From Syntrophales bacterium (GTDB taxonomy: Bacteria; Desulfobacterota; Syntrophia; Syntrophales; UBA2251): 6,250 nt of DNA. The position numbers and the translations under genes are program-made. Location of the stretch: positions 1 to 6,250 of the forward strand of contig JALNWL010000155.1 of the NCBI GenBank assembly GCA_023230905.1, read 5' to 3'. This document shows, one piece after another, positions 1 through 6,018 of this stretch. The notes below the pieces were generated by a model that worked only from the letters and a program-made list of their open reading frames with translations, was not told the DNA's origin and did no database searches. Position 1 is the stretch's first letter, and each line of letters opens with the position of its first letter.

Positions 1-1
1 C

Positions 2-1510
2 GCCGTCCCCGCGCCCCGTCCCGAGGACGGCCTCTCCGACGCGGACCGCCTGGAGCGGGCCCTCCGCCCGACGGCCGGGGACGCCGACGTCGTTCTGCCC
101 CTGCCCGTCCTGCGCGCCCTGCCCGACGCCCTGCGCGGGCGGGACGGACGCATCGAGGCCGCCGTCGTCCGCGAAGGCCGGCTGCTCCACGTCGTCGATC
201 TGGCCGCCGGGGCGGGGGCCGGACGCATCGGCGCCGCCATCGACCTGGGGACGACCACGGTCTCCGTCCAGCTCCTGGACCTCGCCGACGGGCGGGTCCT
301 CGCCACCCGGAGCGGCTACAACGACCAGATCGCCTGCGGCCAGGACGTGATCAGCCGGATCAACTACGCCGTCGCGCCGGACCGTCTCGCCGAGCTTCAG
401 GCCCGCGCCGCGGCCACGATCAACCGACTGCTCCGCCGGATGCGGCAGGACCTCGGCCTCGCCGCGGCGGACGTCGTCTGCGCGGTGCTGTCCGGCAACA
501 CCGTCATGCTCCATCTGCTGTTGGGCATCCCGCCAGAATACCTGCGCCTGGCGCCCTACACCCCGGCGCTCCTCTCCATTCCGCCGCTCACCGCCGCGGA
601 GCTGGGGCTCGACCTGCATCCCGGGGCGCGGGTCCACTGCTCCCCCGCCGTGGGCAGCTACGTGGGGGGGGACATCACGGCGGGGCTCCTTTGCACGGAG
701 ATGACGGACGGCGACGCGGCGATCAGCCTCTACATCGATATCGGCACCAACGGCGAGATCGTCCTCGGCAACGGGGATTTTCTGATGACGTGCGCCTGCT
801 CGGCGGGACCGGCCTTCGAGGGGGGCGGCATCGACTGTGGCATGCGGGCGGCCGACGGGGCAATCGCCGCGGTCCGGGCGGCTCCGTTCGACGGCCGGGC
901 GTCGTTAGAGGTGATCGGCGCGGGGCGGCCCCGCGGAATCTGCGGCTCGGGGATGATCGACCTGATGGCCGAACTGTTCCGCCACGGCTGGCTGGAGCCC
1001 TCCGGGCGCCTGTCACGGGCGCGGCCGTCCCCGGCCATCGTTGTGGAGGGCCGGCGCGCCCGCTACCTCCTGGCCGGGGCCGACGAGGGCGCCACGGGCC
1101 GGCCGCTTGCGGTGAGCGAGGCGGACCTGGAGAACCTCCTGCGGGCCAAGGCGGCCGTCTATTCGGCCTGCACGCTCCTGCTCGCCCAGACCGGGATCGG
1201 CTTCGACGACCTCGCGCGGGTGTACGTGGCGGGCGGCTTCGGCCGGCATCTCAACCTGGAGAACGCCGTGACGATCGGCCTGCTCCCCGACCTCCCGCCG
1301 GAGCGCTTCCGCTACCTAGGCAACGCCTCGCTCAAGGGCTCGTCGCTGCTCCTGCTGTCCCGGGCCCACCGCGAGCGGCAGCAGGCCCTCGCCCGGCGGA
1401 TGACCTACGTCAACCTGAGCCACGAACCCGCCTACATGGACCACTACACGGCCGCGCTCTTCCTCCCCCACACGGACGCCGCCCGTTTCCCGTCGGTCGC
1501 GAAACGGTGA
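2..1510 (+). CDS. RACo/RamA-like reductive activator of corrinoid proteins (ASKHA ATPase, DUF4445 type), 5' truncated
   Basis: The frame is open from base 2 to the TGA at 1508-1510, giving 502 visible residues; the true start lies left of the window. The GTG at 347 is internal, because conserved sequence precedes it. Numbering from base 2, the ASKHA ATPase signatures are: phosphate-1 motif D81-LGTTT, SGNTVM at 164-169, second phosphate motif D246-IGTNGE, a CAC-SAGPAFEGGG segment from C264, GICGSGMIDL at 312-321 and AGGFGRH at 410-416. The C-terminal PAYMDHYTAALFLPHTD stretch is typical of the DUF4445/RACo family. Characterised members use ATP to drive reduction of inactive Co(II) corrinoid in methyltransferase proteins, in the cytoplasm. 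No C-terminal 4Fe-4S cysteine cluster as in RamA is seen, so a RACo-like N-terminal 2Fe-2S domain in the missing part is inferred. No corrinoid protein or methyltransferase is visible, so the partner is unknown. Codon third positions are strongly G/C. Confidence 0.9.
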   Translation, partial: AVPAPRPEDGLSDADRLERALRPTAGDADVVLPLPVLRALPDALRGRDGRIEAAVVREGRLLHVVDLAAGAGAGRIGAAIDLGTTTVSVQLLDLADGRVLATRSGYNDQIACGQDVISRINYAVAPDRLAELQARAAATINRLLRRMRQDLGLAAADVVCAVLSGNTVMLHLLLGIPPEYLRLAPYTPALLSIPPLTAAELGLDLHPGARVHCSPAVGSYVGGDITAGLLCTEMTDGDAAISLYIDIGTNGEIVLGNGDFLMTCACSAGPAFEGGGIDCGMRAADGAIAAVRAAPFDGRASLEVIGAGRPRGICGSGMIDLMAELFRHGWLEPSGRLSRARPSPAIVVEGRRARYLLAGADEGATGRPLAVSEADLENLLRAKAAVYSACTLLLAQTGIGFDDLARVYVAGGFGRHLNLENAVTIGLLPDLPPERFRYLGNASLKGSSLLLLSRAHRERQQALARRMTYVNLSHEPAYMDHYTAALFLPHTDAARFPSVAKR

Positions 1511-1539
1511 GGACGCGAAGCTTCATCGCCGTCGATATC

Positions 1540-1594
1540 TCGCCATCAATTCATCATTGGGAAACGTTTTGAGGCGCCCCTCTTTTGATGGCGA
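1540..1594. repeat. 10-bp perfect inverted repeat, 35-base spacer
   Basis: TCGCCATCAA at 1540-1549 is matched by its exact reverse complement TTGATGGCGA at 1585-1594. The pair brackets the small terminator candidate and sits where composition changes from GC-rich to AT-rich. The arms could be an element end, a regulator site, or chance. Confidence 0.4.
1571..1586 (+). terminator. Weak intrinsic terminator candidate after the corrinoid activator gene
   Basis: GAGG and CCTC form a 4-bp GC-rich stem around a CGCC loop and are followed directly by four T. It lies 60 bases past the TGA of the upstream gene. The stem is short and the T tract minimal, so this is only a candidate. Confidence 0.25.
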
Positions 1595-1612
1595 TTGCAC
1601 ATCAATTGATGG

Positions 1613-1822
1613 TTAAATTACATCGATATTCTTAATCACTCGGCAAGATTTGTTCTGTTTATCAGTCGGCGGAACCTTGACAACTCCCGTTTTCCCCTGC
1701 TCTAAACCCGTACTGCTGTCCTGACATAATTGAGCTGATCTATCCTCAGCATCACTCCCTCCTCGGAAACCTGTTCTTAAAACAGCGCAGCCTGCGAGAG
1801 TGCCATCCCGAGGATGGGGCAT
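1613..1822 (-). CDS. Doubtful small ORF behind a six-codon leader frame
   Basis: A strong purine-rich site (GGGAGGAGAGG, ending at 1846 on the minus strand) is followed by ATG at 1842-1840 and a six-codon frame, MIVATE, ending in TAA. That stop overlaps a second ATG at 1822-1820 (TAATG), which opens a 69-codon frame. The 69-residue product starts MPHPRDGTLAG and ends KNIDVI. I recognise no family in it, and its composition is not convincingly protein-like. The ribosome-binding site and the stop/start overlap are the only arguments for it. It may be the remnant of a broken gene. Treat as unlikely. Confidence 0.15.
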   Translation of the reverse strand: MPHPRDGTLAGCAVLRTGFRGGSDAEDRSAQLCQDSSTGLEQGKTGVVKVPPTDKQNKSCRVIKNIDVI

Positions 1823-1883
1823 TATTCAGTTGCCACAATCATAAAACCTCTCCTCCCTGCAGTTGCCTTCAAGATCTTAACGT

Positions 1884-1926
1884 TTGGTAGCGACATTCCT
1901 GTCTCGAATGGGCGCTGTCGTACCAA
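1884..1926. repeat. Imperfect 11-bp inverted repeat downstream of the HNH gene
   Basis: On the plus strand TTGGTA (1884-1889) plus CGACA (1891-1895) pairs with TGTCG (1916-1920) plus TACCAA (1921-1926), with only G1890 bulged and a 20-base loop. GACA at 1892-1895 can instead pair with TGTC at 1900-1903 as a short tetraloop hairpin, so two folds compete. It lies 16 bases past the stop of the minus-strand HNH gene. No T tract follows in either direction, so a standard intrinsic terminator is unlikely. Confidence 0.45.
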
Positions 1927-1942
1927 TCAAAAGAAAGATGCG

Positions 1943-2818
1943 TTATCTCATGTAAATCATATTACGGTGAAACTTTAGAAATTCAGGATGAGGAGCGGAC
2001 ATAGGATTTGAGGGCAATCGAACTTTTCCGTTACTGTTGATTAGCTGATAGATTCTAGGAGGCACAATATTATCCATTATAATGTCACCAGGGTCTGCTA
2101 CTGAGATAAGGCCGTGGTCGAACATCCAATGGAAAGTGCGGCAAAGGGCAATGCCGTTTCTGACTGAATCGGGTCCATTAAATTTAACAGGTTTGATATG
2201 AGCTGCCTCCGTGATGCCCTTATTGTTCGTTATATTGATTCCCGTCATCGCACAAGCAGACCCGTATTCCTCCTTTACCAGCCCTGAGAAAGCTGCTTCG
2301 CGAAATGGTCGCTCAACAATTTGTTGGATCACAGGCCGCTCTACATCAAAATTGATTAGCGGCTCGGAGTCGTCTCGTACGGTCTGCTCGTTAATCTGTG
2401 CCATGCCTGCCGCAACAATGGCCTGATACTCATCGTCTTGGATAATTCTAATGGCTCTCCCAAACGCCCCTTTGTTGGTTGAACCATCGGCTTTCTTGAG
2501 CCCGCTTTCGTAATAGAATGAGCCAATTTTGAAAGGAACGGGCGCCGAAAATTCAACGTAATTTTCTACGAAAGCATAATAATGGTCCTTCACAGCAATA
2601 TCTTATTTGATGTGGGTTACTCGTGCTGTTGCAAAATAGCATTGACGCCCCGCATGACCAGCCGGAGAAATGTCTTCTCTGCGCGGTTCGTAATATATGA
2701 TCCAATCACCAACAGTCAGGTTTGCTTGGCGCAAATAGGTTTTTGGAAAATGGTACATCAATTCCGGAAGGTCATTATAACTTGGAGTGATCTTTGTTGT
2801 GAAAATCGCCTTTGCCAT
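1943..2818 (-). pseudogene. HNH endonuclease (HNH_2 type, restriction-like), interrupted by an in-frame TAA
   Basis: Read from ATG 2818-2816, the frame runs 71 codons (start MAKAIFTTK), meets TAA at 2605-2603, and continues in the same frame to a natural end at 1943. Both halves look like one protein of about 290 residues. The first half has the N-terminal HFPKTYLRQ, VGDWIIYYEPRR and CYFATARVT segments; the second continues with DHYYAFVENYVEF, FYYESGL and NKGAFGRAIR. Counting the stop as codon 72, the HNH triad is H207 (in EAAHIKP), N221 (in NGIAL) and H230 (in FHWMFDHGLI), all intact. Such proteins are predicted DNA nucleases in restriction or defence settings. A good Shine-Dalgarno site, AAGGTGA at 2831-2825, sits 6 bases from the ATG, so ATG 2818 is preferred over the in-frame TTG at 2824. 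A GTG at 2593 could restart translation of the HNH half, but I see no ribosome-binding site before it. A nonsense-mutated gene is most likely; a sequencing error or a two-part protein are alternatives. Confidence 0.8.
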
Positions 2819-2879
2819 AATCAATCACCTTGATTATAGGTCATTTATGCCATTGGTTAGCATTTTATGCGTGAATTCA

Positions 2880-3056
2880 TCAATTGAAATAAACCCTTCT
2901 CGACTCCCTGGCCAATTTCCCGTACATTTCAACAAATTCTGGAAGGTCGGCAGTCTGAGGCCTAGGAGAGAGAGGCCCTTCGTAGACGAGGCAGAATGTA
3001 TGACTGTTTTCATATGAGTGTCGGTCGTATCGGCTGAAGCGGACCTTGACTGTCAC
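2880..3056 (-). CDS. Doubtful 58-residue ORF or frameshifted tail of the AbiEi-like remnant
   Basis: This frame opens at GTG 3056-3054 with GAAGGAG four bases upstream, and ends at TGA 2882-2880, 61 bases before the HNH start. The product begins VTVKVRFSRYDRHSYENS and ends ESRRVYFN, a fairly protein-like composition. It overlaps the AbiEi-like fragment in another frame. The VTVKVRF strand-like start falls about where an AbiEi-type protein would continue after its ALKE segment, so it may be the shifted continuation of that gene. I recognise no family with confidence. Confidence 0.2.
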   Translation of the reverse strand: MTVKVRFSRYDRHSYENSHTFCLVYEGPLSPRPQTADLPEFVEMYGKLARESRRVYFN

Positions 3057-3237
3057 CCGACTCCTTCAGCGCCGTGATGTGGAAAACAAGGCGCGGTTGC
3101 ATGACCATGCCGTGAATCTCCATCGCCGTCCCGTGGGAGAGGTAGAAGTCAGCCTCGTCATTGTGCTCTTGGGCGACGACCAGCGGGTTGCCTATGTACT
3201 CCTGCTGCTTGCCCAGTTCGAAGGGCACCAGGATGAA
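3010..3237 (-). pseudogene. AbiEi-like antitoxin/regulator fragment (both ends missing)
   Basis: Directly after the fic stop codon, and in the same frame, 75 codons run to a TGA at 3012-3010. They read FILVPFELGKQQ, NPLVVAQEHNDEADFYLSHG, then TAMEIHGMVMQPRLVFHITALKE in order. This matches the central part of AbiEi-type antitoxins (COG5340-like), where a beta-strand LVP segment leads into a stretch of the form hVAxxLxxxxYISHxxALxxHGLxxQ. The usual N-terminal winged helix is absent, because fic coding sequence lies there. Sequence after ALKE loses family character, which suggests a frameshift. A GTG at 3228 exists but begins inside the homologous region. AbiEi proteins repress their operon and neutralise the AbiEii nucleotidyltransferase; no AbiEii is visible. 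The family assignment is from recognition only and is moderate. Confidence 0.45.
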
Positions 3238-4353
3238 TCAGATGACATCCGCCCCTTCACAGACATTGATCAGTTCGGCCAATGCCAGGATTTGCGGTCG
3301 GCGGCCACTGCCTTCCCGGACCACCTTGAGGATCCCCGCCTTCTTCAGTCGCCCCAGCATATTCATCACCATCGGCTTGCTGGGCATCCCGGAACGTTCA
3401 TCGAAAAGCGAGCTGGTAAAAACCGGTTGATCGAACAAATGATCCAGAAGCGGTACGGCGTATTGGGAGTGGGTCAAGTCGATCATCCTTTCTTTCAGGC
3501 GGCCGTACAAGTCGATGATGGCCTGGGCCTTCTTTGCATTTTCCTTCGCCTGTTCGTCCATGGCACGGAGAAAAAAACCGATCCAATGGGCCCAGGAGGC
3601 CGGCGTTTTATCGCTCAACGACCGGAGTCCGGCTGCATAGGCGTCCCGGTGAGCTTCCAGGTAGGCGGATATATAAAACACGGGACTGGAAATCAGCCTT
3701 CTTTCAAAGAGAAAGAGCGGAACGATCATCCTTCCGAGACGGCCGTTGCCGTCCAGAAAAGGGTGAATCAACTCGAACTGGGCGTGAATGATCGCCAACT
3801 GGACCAAGGGATCCGGACGATCGAAATGATAATATTTCTCCCAGCCATACAGATGTTCGATCATCTTTGCGGGATCGGGAGGGACAAATTGCGCCTCCTC
3901 GATGGGTGTTCCGGGAATTCCGATCCAGTTTTGTGAGGAGCGGAATTGTCCCCTGGCCTCGAATCTTCCCCGGACACCGTCCAGCAGCACCGCGTGCAGC
4001 TCTTTCAGAAGATTCAAGGAAAAGGGACGGACCTTCAGTTCCTCTTCGGCCCGGCGCATGGCGCGCCGATAATTCATGATCTCTTCGATATCCCGGACAC
4101 GGGATTCCTCGGCAGGCGCCGCCCCGGCTTCGAATTTCAAGACCTCACCCAGGGTGGCCTGCGTGCCTTCGATCTTAGAGGATAACACGGCTTCCCGCGT
4201 CGTGAGGGGGGAAAGGAGGACATCGGGATTGGCGAGGCCGTACAGAATCCCGTCATAATAAGCCAGGGAGCGATTTGCCCTGCCGATCAGGGGGATCAGG
4301 GCGTCCCACGGGATGTCATCGATCGGAAGCTGTTGCGGTTCAAAGGGCTGCAT
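3238..4353 (-). CDS. fic: Fic-domain protein (AMP-transferase type, N-terminal inhibitory motif)
   Basis: The product has 371 residues. Domains in order are a Fic_N-type N-terminus (about 1-110) carrying the inhibitory motif SSKIEG at 58-63, the Fic core with the complete catalytic motif H197-PFLDGNGRLGR-208, and a C-terminal winged-helix-like region (about 300-360, with MLGRLKKAGIL). The family transfers AMP, or occasionally other phosphate-containing groups, from nucleotides to protein hydroxyls. The glutamate of the SxxxEG motif (E62) normally blocks productive ATP binding, which makes this a class II, self-inhibited Fic. All key residues are present, so the gene looks functional. ATG 4353 is preceded by GGAGG four bases upstream. 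A sigma70-like promoter lies at 4437-4409. The target protein cannot be inferred. Composition is less GC-rich than the operon to the right. The AbiEi-like fragment follows immediately downstream. Confidence 0.93.
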   Translation of the reverse strand: MQPFEPQQLPIDDIPWDALIPLIGRANRSLAYYDGILYGLANPDVLLSPLTTREAVLSSKIEGTQATLGEVLKFEAGAAPAEESRVRDIEEIMNYRRAMRRAEEELKVRPFSLNLLKELHAVLLDGVRGRFEARGQFRSSQNWIGIPGTPIEEAQFVPPDPAKMIEHLYGWEKYYHFDRPDPLVQLAIIHAQFELIHPFLDGNGRLGRMIVPLFLFERRLISSPVFYISAYLEAHRDAYAAGLRSLSDKTPASWAHWIGFFLRAMDEQAKENAKKAQAIIDLYGRLKERMIDLTHSQYAVPLLDHLFDQPVFTSSLFDERSGMPSKPMVMNMLGRLKKAGILKVVREGSGRRPQILALAELINVCEGADVI

Positions 4354-4408
4354 TTTGCCTCCAACAGATTATACATGAGCCGGCTTGTATATAACGGGAT
4401 GCGATTTT

Positions 4409-4437
4409 GATATACACAAATCAATATTGGCTGTCAA
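4409..4437 (-). promoter_or_regulatory. Sigma70-like promoter for fic
   Basis: On the minus strand a perfect -35 hexamer TTGACA (4437-4432) is separated by exactly 17 bases from TATATC (4414-4409), which matches the -10 consensus at four of six positions. The expected start of transcription is near 4402, leaving a leader of about 50 bases before the fic ATG. The leader contains the 8-base palindrome AGCCGGCT (4378-4385) flanked by TACA and TGTA, a possible operator or hairpin. Confidence 0.55.
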
Positions 4438-4488
4438 TATAAACCGTTCCATGTCATGGCCCGGCAAGGGATGGATGGAAAGATAGAA

Positions 4489-4538
4489 TAACCGGGCGAG
4501 CCGGCCGACGGACTGCGCGTTCCCGGCGACGCCGGTTA
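4489..4538 (-). terminator. Possible terminator after the thioesterase gene
   Basis: TAACCGG (4538-4532 on the minus strand, starting with the thioesterase stop codon) pairs with CCGGTTA (4495-4489). Inside is a further self-complementary CCGGCG/CGCCGG. The downstream tail TTCTATCTTTCC is T-rich but not a clean T run. It would end the acetyltransferase-VOC-thioesterase operon before the fic promoter. The fold is only inferred by eye. Confidence 0.35.
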
Positions 4539-4955
4539 CTCCCGGATGATCAGGAACGTCGCCGACAGGCGGAGGACCGGGCGCTCGCGGTCGTCGGTCA
4601 CCGTACAGTCGGCGATCATGAGCGTGCGGCCCTTCTTGAAGACCCGGGCCTCGGCAACCAGGTCGCCCGCCCGTACCGGCGCCAGGAAATTGCTCTTCAG
4701 TTCGATCGTGGTCAGGCCCTCCCGGGGCTTGAGCAGGGTCATGATCGCGTGGGCGGCGGCCTCGTCGGCCATCGCCACGATCATCCCCCCCTGCATGTTG
4801 CCCGCACCCTGCAGGTACTCCGGCCGGATCGGCATCCGGAAGCGGGCGTACCCGTCGTCCATCGCCTCGGGCCGCATGTCGAGGAAGGCGAGGAAGGGGT
4901 TGAGGTGCAGCTCCCCCGCCTGAAGTCGTTTCAGATAGGTTCCGTAATCGCTCAT
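4536..4955 (-). CDS. PaaI-like hot-dog fold acyl-CoA thioesterase
   Basis: The product has 139 residues, the usual size for a single hot-dog domain. The core signature is GNMQGGMIVAMADEAAAHAI (52-71), equivalent to the family's N-x-x-HGG-x(5)-LAD-E helix; Q55 stands where many members have His, and D64 and E65 are kept. It continues with LTTIELKSNFLAPVRAGDLV (81-100) and VFKKGRTLMIADCTVTDD, typical of the PaaI group. Members hydrolyse acyl-CoA thioesters as tetramers in the cytoplasm; the substrate here is unknown. The start chosen is ATG 4955-4953, because AAGGAG lies eight bases upstream and the ATG overlaps the VOC stop as ATGA. An upstream in-frame start at 4985 would add ten residues without family character. 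It is the last gene of the three-gene operon. Confidence 0.88.
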   Translation of the reverse strand: MSDYGTYLKRLQAGELHLNPFLAFLDMRPEAMDDGYARFRMPIRPEYLQGAGNMQGGMIVAMADEAAAHAIMTLLKPREGLTTIELKSNFLAPVRAGDLVAEARVFKKGRTLMIADCTVTDDRERPVLRLSATFLIIRE

Positions 4956-5380
4956 GCCTCCAACTCCTTCCGGGGATCGTTCCACTCGAAATAACCGAGC
5001 AGGTCGGCGGGGATCTGCGCCCGGTCCACCTGGAACACCTCGATGAGGATGTCGTCCGGCGCCGGCACCATGATGTATTTCCAGAACCCGGCATCCGTGA
5101 TGCCCTTGGTGAAGACCACGCCCTTCGCCTTCATCCGGTTCACGACGGCCTCGACGTCGTCGGTCTGGATCCCGAAATGGTGGATGCTTCCCCGGCCCGA
5201 GAATCGGGGGGGCTGATCGTAAAAATGAATGCGGCCGGTCCCGACCCGCATGAAGACGTTTCGCGCCCCGGCCAGCTCCATGTCCAGGACCACCGTGCCC
5301 CCGAAGAAGTCCCGGTAGAATTCGATCGTTCGATCGAGATTGGACGCAAAGATGTGCACGTGATGAATGTGGCTGCTCAT
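4952..5380 (-). CDS. VOC (glyoxalase/bleomycin-resistance fold) family protein
   Basis: The product has 142 residues with two beta-alpha-beta-beta-beta modules. The first opens HHVHIFASNLDRTIEFYRD, and the second opens SIHHFGIQTDDVEAVVNRMK. Likely metal ligands by position are H7, H68 and E114 (in ILIEVFQ), so a metal-dependent lyase, epimerase or dioxygenase chemistry is possible. The family is too broad for a substrate call. ATG 5380-5378 is preceded by AAGGAG seven bases upstream and overlaps the acetyltransferase stop as ATGA. The stop in turn overlaps the thioesterase start, so translation is probably coupled on both sides. Pairing with a thioesterase hints at a CoA-linked or other small-molecule substrate, which is inference. 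Longer in-frame starts upstream lie inside the acetyltransferase gene and are rejected. Confidence 0.88.
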   Translation of the reverse strand: MSSHIHHVHIFASNLDRTIEFYRDFFGGTVVLDMELAGARNVFMRVGTGRIHFYDQPPRFSGRGSIHHFGIQTDDVEAVVNRMKAKGVVFTKGITDAGFWKYIMVPAPDDILIEVFQVDRAQIPADLLGYFEWNDPRKELEA

Positions 5381-5877
5381 GGTTCTTCTCCTTGAATCCC
5401 CTGCGACAGAAAGGTCACGCGGAACGGCAGGTGGGCGAATTCCCGGGTCTCCCCCTCGACGAACCCCAGCCCCCGGTACCAGTCCTTCAGTTCGGCCTGC
5501 TCCGCAATCATGCCGATGTTGACGCGCCGGGCGCCGCGCCGGGCGGCCTCCGAAAGCGCGTACGCGACGAGGACCCGCCCCAAACCGCGCCGGCGCCGCT
5601 CGGGAAGCACGGCCAGGCGCTCCAGATAGCCGACCTCGGCGTTGGCCATTTCGAGCGCGACGCAACCGGAAGCGCGCCCCCTGTCCTCCAGCATGTAATA
5701 GACGACCCCGCGCGCCATGTCCTTTTCGACCCAGTCCGCCGAACAGTTGGACGGGTGCCGCGGGGCGTTCTCCCGGGTCAGGCCGAAGCGCTCCGCGACG
5801 TCGCGAAAGGCGGCCCGGATCGTCTCGGCCAAAATCCCGGCATCGGTTTCTGAACAGGGACGGATCTCGAAATCCAT
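5377..5877 (-). CDS. GNAT-family N-acetyltransferase
   Basis: The product has 166 residues, typical for a single GNAT domain. It begins MDFEIRPCSETDAGILAE (the usual IRPat-x-D opening). The acetyl-CoA pyrophosphate-binding motif is R95-R-R-G98-L-G100, following YLERLAVLPE. The C-terminal KDWYRGLGFVEGE (131-143) is the conserved family end with its YxxLGF element. It transfers the acetyl group of acetyl-CoA to an amine; the acceptor is unknown. ATG 5877 is supported by GGGGAG five bases upstream. The frame stays open further upstream to about 6099, but that extension lacks family similarity and would cover the divergent promoter region. It is the first gene of the operon with the VOC and thioesterase genes, overlapping the VOC start by four bases. 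Confidence 0.88.
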   Translation of the reverse strand: MDFEIRPCSETDAGILAETIRAAFRDVAERFGLTRENAPRHPSNCSADWVEKDMARGVVYYMLEDRGRASGCVALEMANAEVGYLERLAVLPERRRRGLGRVLVAYALSEAARRGARRVNIGMIAEQAELKDWYRGLGFVEGETREFAHLPFRVTFLSQGIQGEEP

Positions 5878-5888
5878 CGTCGCTCCCC

Positions 5889-5903
5889 GGCCCCCAGGGG
5901 GCC
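5889..5903 (-). promoter_or_regulatory. GC-rich hairpin in the leader just before the acetyltransferase ribosome-binding site
   Basis: The 15-base sequence GGCCCCCAGGGGGCC is self-complementary around a central A, allowing a five- to six-bp hairpin. On the minus strand its last base directly touches the GGGGAG ribosome-binding site, which could itself pair with the hairpin's C run. This might tune translation of the operon; it may also be chance in GC-rich DNA. Confidence 0.3.
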
Positions 5904-5943
5904 CGAACACGGAGACGGCTTGTCTGAAGCGGGAAGTTCGCTT

Positions 5944-5972
5944 TGCATATCCCGCCTCCGACAAGACTTCAA
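5944..5972 (-). promoter_or_regulatory. Weak promoter candidate for the acetyltransferase-VOC-thioesterase operon
   Basis: On the minus strand TTGAAG (5972-5967) and TATGCA (5949-5944) are separated by 17 bases. Both hexamers match the sigma70 consensus only partly. The predicted leader would be about 60 bases and include the GC-rich hairpin at 5889-5903. It is the best candidate I found between the divergent genes for this direction. Confidence 0.2.
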
Positions 5973-6018
5973 GCACAAATCGACGGCGGCCGCCAGCCCC
6001 CGTCCCGAAAAAATTCGA

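Larger units (their letters stand above)
1511..1942. other. AT-rich intergenic stretch with no convincing gene
   Basis: Base composition changes soon after 1540, from the GC-rich style of the left gene to a clearly more AT-rich style that continues through the HNH gene. The stretch holds the inverted repeats at 1540-1594 and 1884-1926, the 12-base palindrome CATCAATTGATG at 1600-1611, and a few very short minus-strand frames preceded by purine-rich sites. I recognise no protein or RNA gene. It probably marks the left edge of a transferred segment, or the remains of a decayed gene. Confidence 0.6.

Noticed and set aside
691..1572. Long plus-strand frame inside the corrinoid activator gene
   Set aside because: It overlaps a clear ASKHA protein in another phase and its product is arginine-, proline- and glycine-rich without motifs, as expected for a shadow frame in GC-rich DNA.
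2833..2838. Perfect TATAAT on the minus strand just before the HNH gene
   Set aside because: A start of transcription seven bases downstream would fall within the AAGGTGA ribosome-binding site, and no -35 hexamer is found at a suitable distance.
3046..3936. Long plus-strand frame of about 296 codons opposite fic
   Set aside because: It is antisense to an intact Fic protein with its full catalytic motif, and its own product has no recognisable domain.
4369..5094. Minus-strand frame of about 240 codons across the thioesterase and VOC genes
   Set aside because: It overlaps both well-supported genes in another phase and is arginine- and glycine-rich shadow sequence.
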